Below the pieces are notes generated by a model. The model made no database searches, had not been told where the DNA came from, and saw nothing but the letters and a program-made list of their open reading frames with translations. Shown here piece by piece: positions 32,985 through 41,807 of a stretch of 64,000 bases of DNA. The DNA is taken from the NCBI RefSeq assembly GCF_019285735.1, contig NZ_CP079107.1:2480001-2544000 (forward strand), read 5' to 3'. Position 1 is the stretch's first letter. Every line of letters starts with the position of its first letter. Both the position numbers and the translations under genes were made by a program. The DNA comes from Paeniglutamicibacter sp. Y32M11. GTDB lineage: Bacteria > Actinomycetota > Actinomycetes > Actinomycetales > Micrococcaceae.

Positions 32985-34490
32985 ATGAGCAAGCACTTCG
33001 TTCCCGAGAACCTCCCGACCCACCTGCAGCACTACATTGGCGGGCAATTCGTTGACTCCATCGGCGGGGAAACCTTTGACGTCCTGGATCCGGTGACCAA
33101 CACCAATTACGCCACCGCTGCCGCCGGCCAAAAGGCAGACATCGATGCGGCCGTCGCTGCGGCCACCGAGGCGTTCAAGAACGGCCCGTGGCCGAAGATG
33201 AAGGCCCGCGAGCGTGCCAAGGTGCTCTACAAGATCGCCGATGCGGTGGTCGCCGCCGAAGACCGCCTCGCCGAGATGGAAACCTTCGACACCGGCCTAC
33301 CGATCACCCAGGCCCGAGGCCAGGCCCAGCGGGCAGCCGAGAACTTCCGCTTCTTCGCCGATTTGATCGTCGCCCAGCACGACACCGCGCTGAAGGTGCC
33401 CGGATCCCAGCTGAACTACGTGAACCGCAAGCCCATCGGCGTCGCCGGACTCATCACCCCGTGGAACACGCCGTTTATGCTCGAATCCTGGAAGCTCGCC
33501 CCCTCGATCGCCTCCGGTTGCACCGTGGTGCTCAAGCCGGCCGAGTTCACCCCGCTCTCCGCCTCCCTGTGGGCCACCATCTTCAAGGATGCCGGCCTGC
33601 CCGACGGCGTTTTCAACCTGGTCAACGGCATCGGCGAGGAAGCCGGCGACGCACTGGTCAAGCACCCGGATGTCCCGCTGATTTCCTTCACCGGCGAGTC
33701 CTCCACCGGACAGCTGATCTTCCGCAACTGTGCCGAGAACCTCAAGGGCATGTCCATGGAGCTGGGCGGCAAGTCTCCGGCCATCGTATTTGCCGATGCC
33801 GACTTCGACGCGGCCATCGATTCAACCCTCTTCGGTGTCTTCTCCCTGAACGGCGAGCGCTGCACCGCCGGTTCCCGCATCTTGGTGCAGCGCCCGATCT
33901 ACAACAAGTTCGTGGAGGCCTATGCGGCCCGCGCCAAGAACATCACCGTGGGCGACCCGCACGATCCGGCCACGCAGGTCGGCGCGCTGGTCCACCCGGA
34001 GCACTATGACAAGGTCATGAGCTACGTGGAGATCGGCAAGTCCGAGGGCCGCGTGGTGGCCGGCGGTGGACGCCCGGAGAATCTGCCCGAGGGCCAGGAA
34101 AACGGCTCCTACGTCGCCCCCACGGTATTTGTTGATGTGGCTCCGGATGCGCGCATCTTCCAGGAAGAAATCTTCGGCCCGGTCGTGGCGATCACCCCGT
34201 TCGACACCGACGAAGAAGCCCTCGAGCTGGCCAACAACACCAAGTACGGTCTGGCCGCCTACATCTGGACCAACGATTTGAAGCGCGCGCACAACTTCGC
34301 CCAGGACGTCGAGGCCGGCATGGTGTGGCTCAACAGCCACAACGTGCGTGACTTGCGCTCCCCCTTCGGCGGCGTGAAGGCCTCGGGCTTAGGACATGAG
34401 GGCGGCTACCGCTCCATCGATTTCTACACCGACCAGCAGGCAGTGCACATCACTCTCGGTGAGGTTCACACCCCCAAGTTCGGCGCCTAG
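32985..34490 (+). CDS. hpaE: 5-carboxymethyl-2-hydroxymuconate semialdehyde dehydrogenase
   Basis: A 501-residue NAD-dependent aldehyde dehydrogenase that oxidises the ring-cleavage product of homoprotocatechuate. It shows GLITPWNTPFMLESWKLAP in the NAD site, the general-base Glu in MELGGKSP and the catalytic Cys in NGERCTAGS. The residue pattern at the termini (QHYIGGQFVDS, DLRSPFGGVKASG) fits HpaE, and the operon context with HpaD supports that over other dehydrogenases. GGAGAG lies upstream of the ATG at 32985; the frame is open back to 32847 within the regulator gene. Confidence 0.88.
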   Translation: MSKHFVPENLPTHLQHYIGGQFVDSIGGETFDVLDPVTNTNYATAAAGQKADIDAAVAAATEAFKNGPWPKMKARERAKVLYKIADAVVAAEDRLAEMETFDTGLPITQARGQAQRAAENFRFFADLIVAQHDTALKVPGSQLNYVNRKPIGVAGLITPWNTPFMLESWKLAPSIASGCTVVLKPAEFTPLSASLWATIFKDAGLPDGVFNLVNGIGEEAGDALVKHPDVPLISFTGESSTGQLIFRNCAENLKGMSMELGGKSPAIVFADADFDAAIDSTLFGVFSLNGERCTAGSRILVQRPIYNKFVEAYAARAKNITVGDPHDPATQVGALVHPEHYDKVMSYVEIGKSEGRVVAGGGRPENLPEGQENGSYVAPTVFVDVAPDARIFQEEIFGPVVAITPFDTDEEALELANNTKYGLAAYIWTNDLKRAHNFAQDVEAGMVWLNSHNVRDLRSPFGGVKASGLGHEGGYRSIDFYTDQQAVHITLGEVHTPKFGA

Positions 34491-34537
34491 TTTCCTCCCC
34501 CTCCCCCAATATTTTTTCGCGAAGGAGCGAACCCACT

Positions 34538-35647
34538 ATGACGAAGTCACCAGCAAACCCCATTCCCACCCCATCGGTTCCGGCCCCGGACATCCTGCGC
34601 TGCGCCTATGCCGAACTCGTGGTCACCGACCTGGCCGCCTCGCGTAAGTTCTACGTCGATGTCCTGGGCCTGCACGTTTCCTACGAGGATGACACGCAGA
34701 TCTACCTGCGCTCCTTCGAAGAGTTCATCCACCACAACCTGGTCTTGACCCTGGGTCCGGTCGCAGCGCTGAAGGCCATGGCCTTCCGTGTGCGTTCCAA
34801 CGAGGAAGTTGACGCTGCCGAGGCCTACTACAAGGAACTGGGCTGCCGGACCGAGCGTCGCAAGGATGGCTTTGTCCGCGGCATCGGCGATGCACTGCGC
34901 GTGGAGGATCCGTTGGGCTTCCCCTACGAGTTCTTCTTCGAGACCACCCACGTGGAACGCCTGCACATGCGTTACGACCTGTACTCCGCCGGTGAACTGG
35001 TCCGTTTGGATCACTTCAACCAGGTGACCCCCGATGTTCCGCGGGGCCGGGCGTACCTCGAGGACTTGGGCTTCCGCGTCACCGAAGACATTCAGGACGA
35101 AGAGGGAACCACCTACGCGGCCTGGATGCAGCGCAAGGGCACGGTGCACGACACCGCGCTGACCGGGGGCGATGGTCCGCGCCTACACCACGTGGCCTTC
35201 TCCACCCACGAGAAGCACAACATCATTCAGATCTGCGACAAGATGGGTGCCCTGCGCATCTCCGATCGCATCGAGCGCGGCCCGGGACGCCACGGCGTCT
35301 CCAACGCGTTCTACCTCTACATCCTGGATCCGGATGATCACCGCATCGAGATCTACACCCAGGATTACTACACCGGGGATCCGGACAACCCGGTCATCAC
35401 CTGGGATGTCCACGATAACCAGCGTCGCGACTGGTGGGGCAACCCCGTTGTTCCGTCCTGGTACACCGAGGCTTCGAAGGTCCTTGACCTGGACGGCAAC
35501 GTCCGCGAGGTCCACAAGCGCACCGACAGCTCGGAGATGGCAGTGACCGTCGGGGCCGACGGCTTCTCCTACACCCGCGCTCCGGGCGATGCCATGACCG
35601 GGGATCCGGGCGAGGAAATCGGTTTCAAGATGGGCAACCAGGTCTAG
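34538..35647 (+). CDS. hpaD: 3,4-Dihydroxyphenylacetate (homoprotocatechuate) 2,3-dioxygenase
   Basis: A 369-residue extradiol ring-cleavage dioxygenase of the vicinal-oxygen-chelate fold. Metal ligands are His159 (RLDHFNQVTP), His218 (RLHHVAFSTH) and Glu271 (HRIEIYTQD), four residues later than in the well-studied MndD and Brevibacterium enzymes. Conserved second-sphere segments such as GRHGVSNAFYLY are also present. Relatives use Mn(II) or Fe(II); the sequence alone does not settle which. The N-terminus carries about 10 proline-rich extra residues. It is the last gene of the operon, followed by a strong hairpin. Confidence 0.93.
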   Translation: MTKSPANPIPTPSVPAPDILRCAYAELVVTDLAASRKFYVDVLGLHVSYEDDTQIYLRSFEEFIHHNLVLTLGPVAALKAMAFRVRSNEEVDAAEAYYKELGCRTERRKDGFVRGIGDALRVEDPLGFPYEFFFETTHVERLHMRYDLYSAGELVRLDHFNQVTPDVPRGRAYLEDLGFRVTEDIQDEEGTTYAAWMQRKGTVHDTALTGGDGPRLHHVAFSTHEKHNIIQICDKMGALRISDRIERGPGRHGVSNAFYLYILDPDDHRIEIYTQDYYTGDPDNPVITWDVHDNQRRDWWGNPVVPSWYTEASKVLDLDGNVREVHKRTDSSEMAVTVGADGFSYTRAPGDAMTGDPGEEIGFKMGNQV

Positions 35648-35662
35648 ATAGATCATCCGGCC

Positions 35663-35717
35663 GGGGGTCGGTTCCTCGGTGACGCATCGGTTGATGCATC
35701 ACCGAAGAACTGGCCCC
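35663..35717 (+). terminator. Terminator hairpin after hpaD
   Basis: A long, slightly imperfect stem from GGGG (35663-35667 region) to CCCC (35714-35717), including TCGGTGA/TCACCGA and GCATC/GATGC with a GGTT loop. It lies 16 bp after the stop. Confidence 0.7.
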
Positions 35718-35781
35718 TTGTTGCGTTTGTGCCCCTTGGCCACGGCCCGCCACCGCGCTACCATTCGTTTTCGCTCCCCGT

Positions 35782-35809
35782 GCTCAGCGCTCAGCGCTCA
35801 GCGCTCAGT
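35782..35809. repeat. GCTCAGC heptamer tandem repeat over a stop codon
   Basis: Three exact GCTCAGC units and one GCTCAGT unit. The last unit contains the stop codon of the minus-strand DHFR-like gene (35805-35807). The unit is not a multiple of three. Confidence 0.7.
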
Positions 35810-36365
35810 GCTCCACCGCGTAGCGCAGGAAGACCATCCCGTTGTCGAAACGACGTTCATCAAGCAGTTGCAGGGCTTGATGAACACCGTCGGGGAACAT
35901 CCGTTTTCCGCCCCCCACGAGCATCGGGGCCACGTAGATCTGGACCTCGTCGATGAGTTGCGCGCTCCATGCTGATGCGGCCACATCCGCCCCGGAAATA
36001 CCGAGGTCATGCCCGGCCGACGCCTTAATGTCCCGGACCCGATCGGGATCAAAATCGCGCTCTAGCCGTGTGCGCTTGGTGGACACCGCCTCAAGCGTGT
36101 GCGAAAAAACGATCTTGTCGGCAGCCTGCCAGATCCGAGCGAACGCCGCGTTCCCTTCCGATGCTGCGGCATATTCGGGGTCGGTTTCCCAGCCGATCAT
36201 CATTTCATACATGGTGCGCCCGTAGAGGTAGGTACCCACATCGCGCTCGGAAATATTGATAAAGTCCAGCACCTCTTCGCCCGGGTACGCCCACCCGAAG
36301 TCCCCGGACTCGTCGGCGATATAGCCGTCCAGCGAGGCGAGAAAGGTGTAAATCAACTTGGACAT
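35805..36365 (-). CDS. Dihydrofolate reductase family protein (RibD C-terminal-like)
   Basis: A 186-residue protein with the RibD C-terminal/DHFR-like fold. It starts KLIYTFLASLDGYIAD, has YLYGRTMYEMMIGWE in the NADPH-binding part, then ISGADVAASAWSAQLIDEVQIYVAPMLVGGGKRMF, a segment typical of this family. Such proteins are widespread in actinobacteria and rarely have a known substrate. The gene has its own ATG at 36365 and ends within a heptamer repeat. A second family member lies at 41223. Confidence 0.87.
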   Translation of the reverse strand: MSKLIYTFLASLDGYIADESGDFGWAYPGEEVLDFINISERDVGTYLYGRTMYEMMIGWETDPEYAAASEGNAAFARIWQAADKIVFSHTLEAVSTKRTRLERDFDPDRVRDIKASAGHDLGISGADVAASAWSAQLIDEVQIYVAPMLVGGGKRMFPDGVHQALQLLDERRFDNGMVFLRYAVEH

Positions 36366-36549
36366 GGTGGGCCCTTCGACGGCGTGTGGCTAACTCTCTG
36401 GCTGGTATAAAAGCACGCAAATGTGTCGACCTCACGCTACTCTGCGGTGTGCACGAAGTCATCGGATATCGGAGACGAACAACTAGCTCTGGCGACCTCG
36501 TGCCCAGCCGGGTCTTCACTCACACCGGGAATCCGATCACACTAAGTCC

Positions 36550-37239
36550 ATGGGTAAGCAGTCGGGACTGCAGTTTCGGGATCGGGCACAGGCAGGCACT
36601 GCGCTCGGCGAGGTTTTGACCGCTCAGGGAGTGAACGGGTCATGCGTGGTGCTGGGGCTCCTCCGTGGTGGGGTGCCGGTTGCCGCGGCGCTGGCCCAGC
36701 GGCTGGATGCGGAGCTCGGGGCCCTGGCGGTTCGTAAGCTCGGGGTTCCGGGACAGCAAGAGCTCGCGTTCGGGGCCATCGCCTCCTATGGTTCGGCGCA
36801 CGGGAGATACGTGGTGCCGCGGGTGTACCGGCAGACTCTAGATCTGGTGCCACACGCCGACTTGCTGGATGTGGAAACACGCGCCGCGCTCGAGCTCCAG
36901 CGCTTGGCCAAGCTCTTTGCCAGCTTCGCCCCCGATCTCAACGGCCGCACGGTGGTGCTCTGTGATGACGGGTTGGCCACCGGAGCCACCATGCGCGCCG
37001 CCCTGGACGTGGTGGCTCAATATGAGACCCGGGAAATCATCACCGCCGTTCCCGTGGCACCGTCCAAGCTGATCCATCCCCTGGCCGGGGCGTCGGCCGC
37101 TATCGTGCTCATTTCCCCACCGGATTTTTCCTCCGTTGGCGCACACTATGTCGACTTTTCACAGGTCACCGAGGACGAAGTGCTCCAGCTTCTGCGCACC
37201 GCGCGGGAAACACCCCATGCCGATGGGCATCGATCCTAA
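36550..37239 (+). CDS. Phosphoribosyltransferase family protein
   Basis: A 229-residue protein of the stand-alone PRTase group. The family start F-RDRAQAGTALGE is followed by LGLLRGGVPVAAALAQ and LAVRKLGVPGQQELAFGAIA. The PRPP-binding loop is VVLCDDGLATGATMRAAL. It is a paralogue of the gene at 38474. These proteins are often found in stress loci with hydrolases or universal stress proteins. The base or other acceptor is unknown. Confidence 0.85.
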   Translation: MGKQSGLQFRDRAQAGTALGEVLTAQGVNGSCVVLGLLRGGVPVAAALAQRLDAELGALAVRKLGVPGQQELAFGAIASYGSAHGRYVVPRVYRQTLDLVPHADLLDVETRAALELQRLAKLFASFAPDLNGRTVVLCDDGLATGATMRAALDVVAQYETREIITAVPVAPSKLIHPLAGASAAIVLISPPDFSSVGAHYVDFSQVTEDEVLQLLRTARETPHADGHRS

Positions 37240-37268
37240 ACGCGGCCCCCCGAGGAGAATCCGTTGAT

Positions 37269-37817
37269 TTAGTGGGCGACGTTTAGCCTCGGTAGCGTGC
37301 CGATCTCCACACCGTTCTTGTCGCTGACCCGTAGCGTCTCTCCGTCTACCGTCACGAAGGCGGCGCCCGAAAGCCAGGTGTCCATCCCGAGACAACCAAT
37401 CAACGTCATGGTCATCTCTTGCAGCTCGAACTTCTTCCCGGAACCGGTCCAGGTGCCGGATAACGAGTTGCACCCATCGTTGCCATTAAAACGACCTTCC
37501 GGAGCGAACCACAGCACCTCAGAACCTTCCGTGGCGCCGCCCCATTGGCCGATGACCGCTGCGTTGGCATCAACTCCACGCGATGGGCTCGGTGAGCTCG
37601 GCCCGGGTGACGTGTACGCCGGCGAGCTCGTCTCCGGCGAAGCGGTTGGAGAGGTCATCTGGTTCGGCGTGCTTGACGTGGTGGGTCCGCGCTGGTCGGT
37701 TGGTGACACCATGCGGGGAGCAGAGCTATCGGCTCCGCCGGGCCCGGTCGAACATCCGGCCAAGGCAGCAGCCATGACCGCAACCATGATCGAGGTCCGC
37801 GTTCGCTTCATGCTCAC
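37269..37817 (-). CDS. META-domain lipoprotein
   Basis: A 182-residue secreted lipoprotein. The lipobox is in VAVMAAALAGCSTG, followed by a Ser/Thr/Pro-rich linker to about residue 90. The C-terminal half is a META/HslJ-like domain (IGQWGGATEGSEVLWFAPEGRFNGNDGCNSLSGTW in part, then MTMTLIGCLGMDTWL). META proteins are thought to act in the envelope, some in motility or antibiotic stress. I used the GTG at 37817, with GGGAG 7 nt upstream; an ATG two codons later is possible. It lies between the two PRTase paralogues. Confidence 0.82.
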   Translation of the reverse strand: MSMKRTRTSIMVAVMAAALAGCSTGPGGADSSAPRMVSPTDQRGPTTSSTPNQMTSPTASPETSSPAYTSPGPSSPSPSRGVDANAAVIGQWGGATEGSEVLWFAPEGRFNGNDGCNSLSGTWTGSGKKFELQEMTMTLIGCLGMDTWLSGAAFVTVDGETLRVSDKNGVEIGTLPRLNVAH

Positions 37818-38473
37818 ATGCTAGCTCCCCGAACCGGATTTCAGCAGCGGTCGTGTTGCCCCGCGCGCGCGAGGCAACTAGCAGGAGTACAACATTCGCG
37901 CGCGAGTCAGAAATTGGAGCGTCCCGGTGGCTAGGACGGCTCACGGGCAGAAGTCGCGCTGGGGCATGCTGGGGCATCGGGACAATCACCAGCGCACTGC
38001 CATCGCGCCGATGTTAGGTCCCGAACGTTCTCCGCCATCTCCACCAAGACCTTCGATAGTTCGGATCATCCACACCGGAAAAACACGCCGTAAAGGTTGG
38101 GCGATCGGATGTCCGGACCGCGTTCGCCGCCGGTTTGATGACATTTAGAGGACAGAAGTCTGGCGATTCACCCGGAGCTATGTGCGGATCAATGATGGCG
38201 CGCTCAGTGAAGTTCTCATCGCACTCCAAGGAGCCGCCAGTCCGAAGGTTCCGCCCGCGAGACCACAATAGGGGCAGCAAGGAACTGAGCATCCTCGATG
38301 GTGGCTTCGCGCGCCCGGCGGCGCCCGGCCCATGGGCAATGACCCCGGACAATCGAGCAACCAACACTTCTGCCGCCTTTTTTGGCATCATCGGTCATCA
38401 CGTGGAAAAGACCGCGGGCCGGTGGATCGTGGCTGGGAGACCGCACGGGACGTGGCTGGGGCACACTTAGGAG
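37818..38473. other. Intergenic region without a recognisable gene
   Basis: About 655 bp. Open frames on both strands look non-coding. A small stem (GTTGCC 37855-37860 and GGCAAC 37873-37878) flanks a CG-alternating run. The length suggests a gene lost by decay, but no remnant can be identified by eye. Confidence 0.4.
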
Positions 38474-39142
38474 ATGACAACCGAGCATATAGCCCCCACC
38501 CGCTTTGACGATCGTATGGCGGCCGGCACTTTTTTGGCCGTGGGCTTGGCAGCTTATGCTCAAGACCCCAATGCATTGGTCCTTGGCCTGCTGCGCGGCG
38601 GGGTGCCGGTGGCAGCCGAGGTGGCCACCCGATTGGGACTTCGGTTTGATGCCCTGGCGGTGCGTCGACTGGTGATGCCCGAACGCACCGAGATCGCCTT
38701 CGCCGCGATCGCCGCCTACGGCGAACATACCTCGTTGAAGTACGTTGAGGGCGTCTGGGACTCCGCGCAGCTACGCTTCGAGAAGGCGATCCTGGACCAG
38801 GTCGAAATCACCGCACGGCAGGAACTCGAGGAGTTGCGTGCCCGCCTGGTCGGCCAGAGCGTCCTGCCGGTCGCCGAGCGCACCGTGATCCTGGTTGACG
38901 ATGGCATGGCCAGCGGGGCCACGATGTCCGCGGCCATCGAGCTGATGCGCGAGGCCGGCGCCGGGCGCATCGTCGTGGCCGTCCCCGTGGCACCGAAGGA
39001 AGCCCTCAGGGAGGTGACGCCGCTCGTTGATGAGCTGCTCTGCGCCATCACGCCCAGGGTCTTCCACTCCGTCAGCGCGTTCTACTCACGCTTTGATTCG
39101 CTCGCCGACTACGAGCTCACCGCCCTGATTCCCCGCCGCTAG
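38474..39142 (+). CDS. Phosphoribosyltransferase family protein, paralogue
   Basis: A 222-residue PRTase similar throughout to the gene at 36550: FDDRMAAGTFLAVGLA at the start, VLGLLRGGVPVAAEVATRLG, and the PRPP loop VILVDDGMASGATMSAAIEL. It ends SAFYSRFDSLADYELTALI. The two copies probably arose by duplication and then diverged. It ends before a strong terminator that it shares with the convergent MFS gene. Confidence 0.85.
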   Translation: MTTEHIAPTRFDDRMAAGTFLAVGLAAYAQDPNALVLGLLRGGVPVAAEVATRLGLRFDALAVRRLVMPERTEIAFAAIAAYGEHTSLKYVEGVWDSAQLRFEKAILDQVEITARQELEELRARLVGQSVLPVAERTVILVDDGMASGATMSAAIELMREAGAGRIVVAVPVAPKEALREVTPLVDELLCAITPRVFHSVSAFYSRFDSLADYELTALIPRR

Positions 39143-39174
39143 ACGGTAACCCTCGCGCGGGCGGACGCAGCATA

Positions 39175-39241
39175 AAGGGGCCGAGCGACCCTCTCCCCCG
39201 GCCGGTTCAGCGCGGAGAAGAGGGCAATCGCTCGGCCCCTT
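39175..39241. terminator. Strong bidirectional terminator
   Basis: AAGGGGCCGAGCGA (39175-39188) and TCGCTCGGCCCCTT (39228-39241) are perfect 14-bp arms. CCCTCT (39189-39194) pairs with AGAGGG (39219-39224) inside. It lies between convergent genes. Confidence 0.8.
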
Positions 39242-39258
39242 GGAGTTGGTGGTGAGGT

Positions 39259-40629
39259 TTAGGCGTGCTTACCGTGGTGCTTGGCGTCGTGTGCCGCCTG
39301 CAGTTCCGGGTCCACGTCCTCAACATGCAGATTGTTGCCCTTGGTCTCCCCCACCCACAGCACGGCTGCGACCGAGATCAGGGTGAGCACCATGATGTAG
39401 AGGGCGATGGAGATCGACTTACCGGTTTCCTCCAGCAGGATCTGGGCGACGGTCGCAGCGAAGGCGCCACCGAGGATCGCGCCCAGTGCGTAGCCAATGG
39501 AGATGCCCGAGTAGCGGATGTGCGCCGGGAACATCTCGGCGTACATGGCCGACTGCGGTCCATAGGACAGCCCCAGCCCGGTGGTCAGCACGAAGACCGA
39601 GAGCCCGTAGAGGAAGATGGACCCGGTGTCGATGAGCATGAACATCGGAATCATCCAGACGAACACGATGGCGTAGCCGAGGACAAAGGTATTTCGTCGT
39701 CCGATGATGTCCGAAAGCCACCCGCCGACCAGGGTGAAGATCAGCCAGCCGACGGCACCAATGGTGGTCGCCAGCAGCACCGGTGCGACGGGCATACCCA
39801 GCACCTTGGTGGTGTAGGAGATGAAGAAGGCGATGACCAGGTAGCCGGCCGCGTTGTTGGAGATGAAGATCAGTGCGGCCTGGAGGACTTCCTTGGTATT
39901 GGTCTGGAAGAGCTGCTTGAGCGGGGTGTGCTCGCTGGCCTTGCGAAGGGCCAGCTGCTTGAAGACCGGGGACTCCTCCACGGCCTTACGAATCAGGTAG
40001 CCGACCACGATGAGCACGACCGAGAGCAGGAACGGGATGCGCCAGCCCCAGGTGCCGAACTGCTCCGGGGTCATCGAGGTGCGCAGGATGTAGAGCATGC
40101 CGGTGGCGATGATCATACCGATCGGAACGCCGATCTGTGGGTAGGCGCCAAAGTATCCGCGCTTGTTTTTTGGTGCGTGTTCAACGGCCATCAATGCCGC
40201 GCCGCCCCATTCGCCGCCGGCGGAGAAGCCCTGGATGATCCGCAGCAGCACCAGCAGGATGGGTGCCCACACGCCAATGGAGGCGTAGGTAGGCAGCATG
40301 CCGATCAGTGCGGTGGCCGCCCCCATCAGGATCAAGGTGGCAACCAGGACGCGTTTGCGTCCGTATTTGTCGCCGAGGTGTCCGGCCACGATCGCGCCCA
40401 ACGGGCGGAAGAGGAAGGAGATGCCGATCATGGCAAAAGCCAAGATCTGGGCCAGACCCGGGTTCGATTCTCCCAGGGGCGCCAGGAACAACGGGGTGAG
40501 TAGCGTCGCCGTCAGCTGGGCGAAAATGAAGAAGTCGTACCACTCGATGGTGGTGCCAACCAAGGTTCCGGCGAGAACCCGGCGCTCCTCGGATCGTTTC
40601 GAGGGTGCTGTCTGAGATAAGGAAGACAT
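39259..40629 (-). CDS. MFS transporter, metabolite:H+ symporter (ShiA/ProP-like) family
   Basis: A 456-residue transporter with 12 predicted helices. The family signature after helix 2 reads GHLGDKYGRKRVLV, helix 1 starts TTIEWYDFFIFAQLTATLL, and the central GYFGAYPQIGVPIGMIIATG is typical of the MHS family. These carry organic acids, osmolytes or aromatic acids with protons; the substrate is unknown. The C-terminus is His-rich. I chose the ATG at 40629; the frame is open to 40734 through the operator region. A TetR-type palindrome lies 43 bp upstream. Confidence 0.88.
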   Translation of the reverse strand: MSSLSQTAPSKRSEERRVLAGTLVGTTIEWYDFFIFAQLTATLLTPLFLAPLGESNPGLAQILAFAMIGISFLFRPLGAIVAGHLGDKYGRKRVLVATLILMGAATALIGMLPTYASIGVWAPILLVLLRIIQGFSAGGEWGGAALMAVEHAPKNKRGYFGAYPQIGVPIGMIIATGMLYILRTSMTPEQFGTWGWRIPFLLSVVLIVVGYLIRKAVEESPVFKQLALRKASEHTPLKQLFQTNTKEVLQAALIFISNNAAGYLVIAFFISYTTKVLGMPVAPVLLATTIGAVGWLIFTLVGGWLSDIIGRRNTFVLGYAIVFVWMIPMFMLIDTGSIFLYGLSVFVLTTGLGLSYGPQSAMYAEMFPAHIRYSGISIGYALGAILGGAFAATVAQILLEETGKSISIALYIMVLTLISVAAVLWVGETKGNNLHVEDVDPELQAAHDAKHHGKHA

Positions 40630-40671
40630 GAGGAGCTCCAGCGTCGGGCGCTTCGCGCATTGTGAGTGTTG

Positions 40672-40689
40672 ACCGACCGTTCGGACGGT
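40672..40689. promoter_or_regulatory. TetR-type operator upstream of the MFS gene
   Basis: ACCGACCGTTCGGACGGT is symmetric at 14 of 18 positions and resembles the ACCGACCG-CGGTCGGT sites of TetR regulators. No TetR gene is in this window, so the repressor must be encoded elsewhere. Confidence 0.45.
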
Positions 40690-41222
40690 AAGTGTGCTGT
40701 GAACATGATAACCCATGATGGTGATAACTCTCACATCATTTCCCGGGCGGCGACGCCTCGAGCCGCGAATCCCCGCCGGCCCCTAATCTTCGTGAAGGAA
40801 TTCTTTAGCGCGCCGAAGCGCCGAGCAGCCGCGTGGAGCTTCAGCCGAAACGTCCTGCGGATTATTCTCCCCGCGGCCGAGGCCATCACGAGTCACAGTC
40901 GTTACTGTTGAAGGATGGGCCACCAGCTATATGTGCCCGAGCATGTGGGCCGGCATTTCGTTGTCGAGGGCTCCCTGGGTCTCAGGGCGCAATAATCCCG
41001 CGCGCCAACCACTGGTCGACCAACGGATTCCCTGATGATCCCGCTCGAGGTTTGCTCCGGGCACGACCAAGACCACCTTTCCGGCCGACGTTTGATTCCG
41101 ACGTGGCGGGTCCGGCCTGCCGCCGTTCGGGATTACTCGGCCCCGGCACCAACCCGACGCTACCGATCAGCTCACGGTGTCAGTTGAGCACCCCTGCGTC
41201 CCATTGATCCGAGGAGTACCCC
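40690..41222. other. Intergenic region without a recognisable gene
   Basis: About 530 bp between the divergent MFS and DHFR-like genes. Open frames have poor coding character. It presumably carries both promoters; the only clear site is the palindrome at 40672. Confidence 0.4.
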
Positions 41223-41807
41223 ATGCGCGTTCTAGTTGTGAATCACATCAGCCTCGACGGAGTCCTGCAAGGTCCTGGGCGAAGCGACGAAGACACCCGT
41301 GACGGTTTCCGGCACGGCGGCTGGGCCGAACCGGACAACGACCCGGCGATGGGTGCGGCCATGGGCGAGCGGATGGGCCACGACTTCGCTTGGCTATTTG
41401 GTCGACGCAGCTACAACGACATGCTCACTCACTGGAACGAGGTCGGCGGACCGTTCAAGGACGGCCTCAACCAGGCAATCAAATACGTTGCCTCCTCCAG
41501 CCCCGAAACCAGACTCCCCTGGCCGAACTCCACACTGCTCGCCGGTGATGTCCAGAATCAGGTAGCTGCGCTACGCGAGCAGCCCGGCGGCAACCTCGTC
41601 ATCATGGGCAGCGGTCAACTCATCCGTTCCCTCCTTCCTCACGGCCTCGTCGACGAGCTGTTTCTCATGATTCACCCGATCGTTCTCGGTTCCGGCCACG
41701 GCCTGTTCGGACCGGAGGAAAAAGCGCACCGGATGCAGCTGATCGCCTGCAGCCCCACCGCCACGGGAGTTCTCCTGGCCACCTACCAACCGACCGCAAT
41801 GACGTGA
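41223..41807 (+). CDS. Dihydrofolate reductase family protein (RibD C-terminal-like)
   Basis: A 194-residue DHFR-like protein. It shows VVNHISLDGVLQGPG at the start, WLFGRRSYNDMLTHW in the middle, and VIMGSGQLIRSLLPHGLVDELFLMIHPIVLGSG, the NADPH-binding signature of the family. It has a normal length. A GGAG lies 6 nt before the ATG. It is only distantly similar to the family member at 35805. The substrate is unknown, and it stands alone between two intergenic regions. Confidence 0.87.
   Translation: MRVLVVNHISLDGVLQGPGRSDEDTRDGFRHGGWAEPDNDPAMGAAMGERMGHDFAWLFGRRSYNDMLTHWNEVGGPFKDGLNQAIKYVASSSPETRLPWPNSTLLAGDVQNQVAALREQPGGNLVIMGSGQLIRSLLPHGLVDELFLMIHPIVLGSGHGLFGPEEKAHRMQLIACSPTATGVLLATYQPTAMT

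Noticed and set aside
38135-38470. 111-codon plus-strand frame upstream of the second PRTase
   Set aside because: Composition unlike a protein, no motif, no Shine-Dalgarno.
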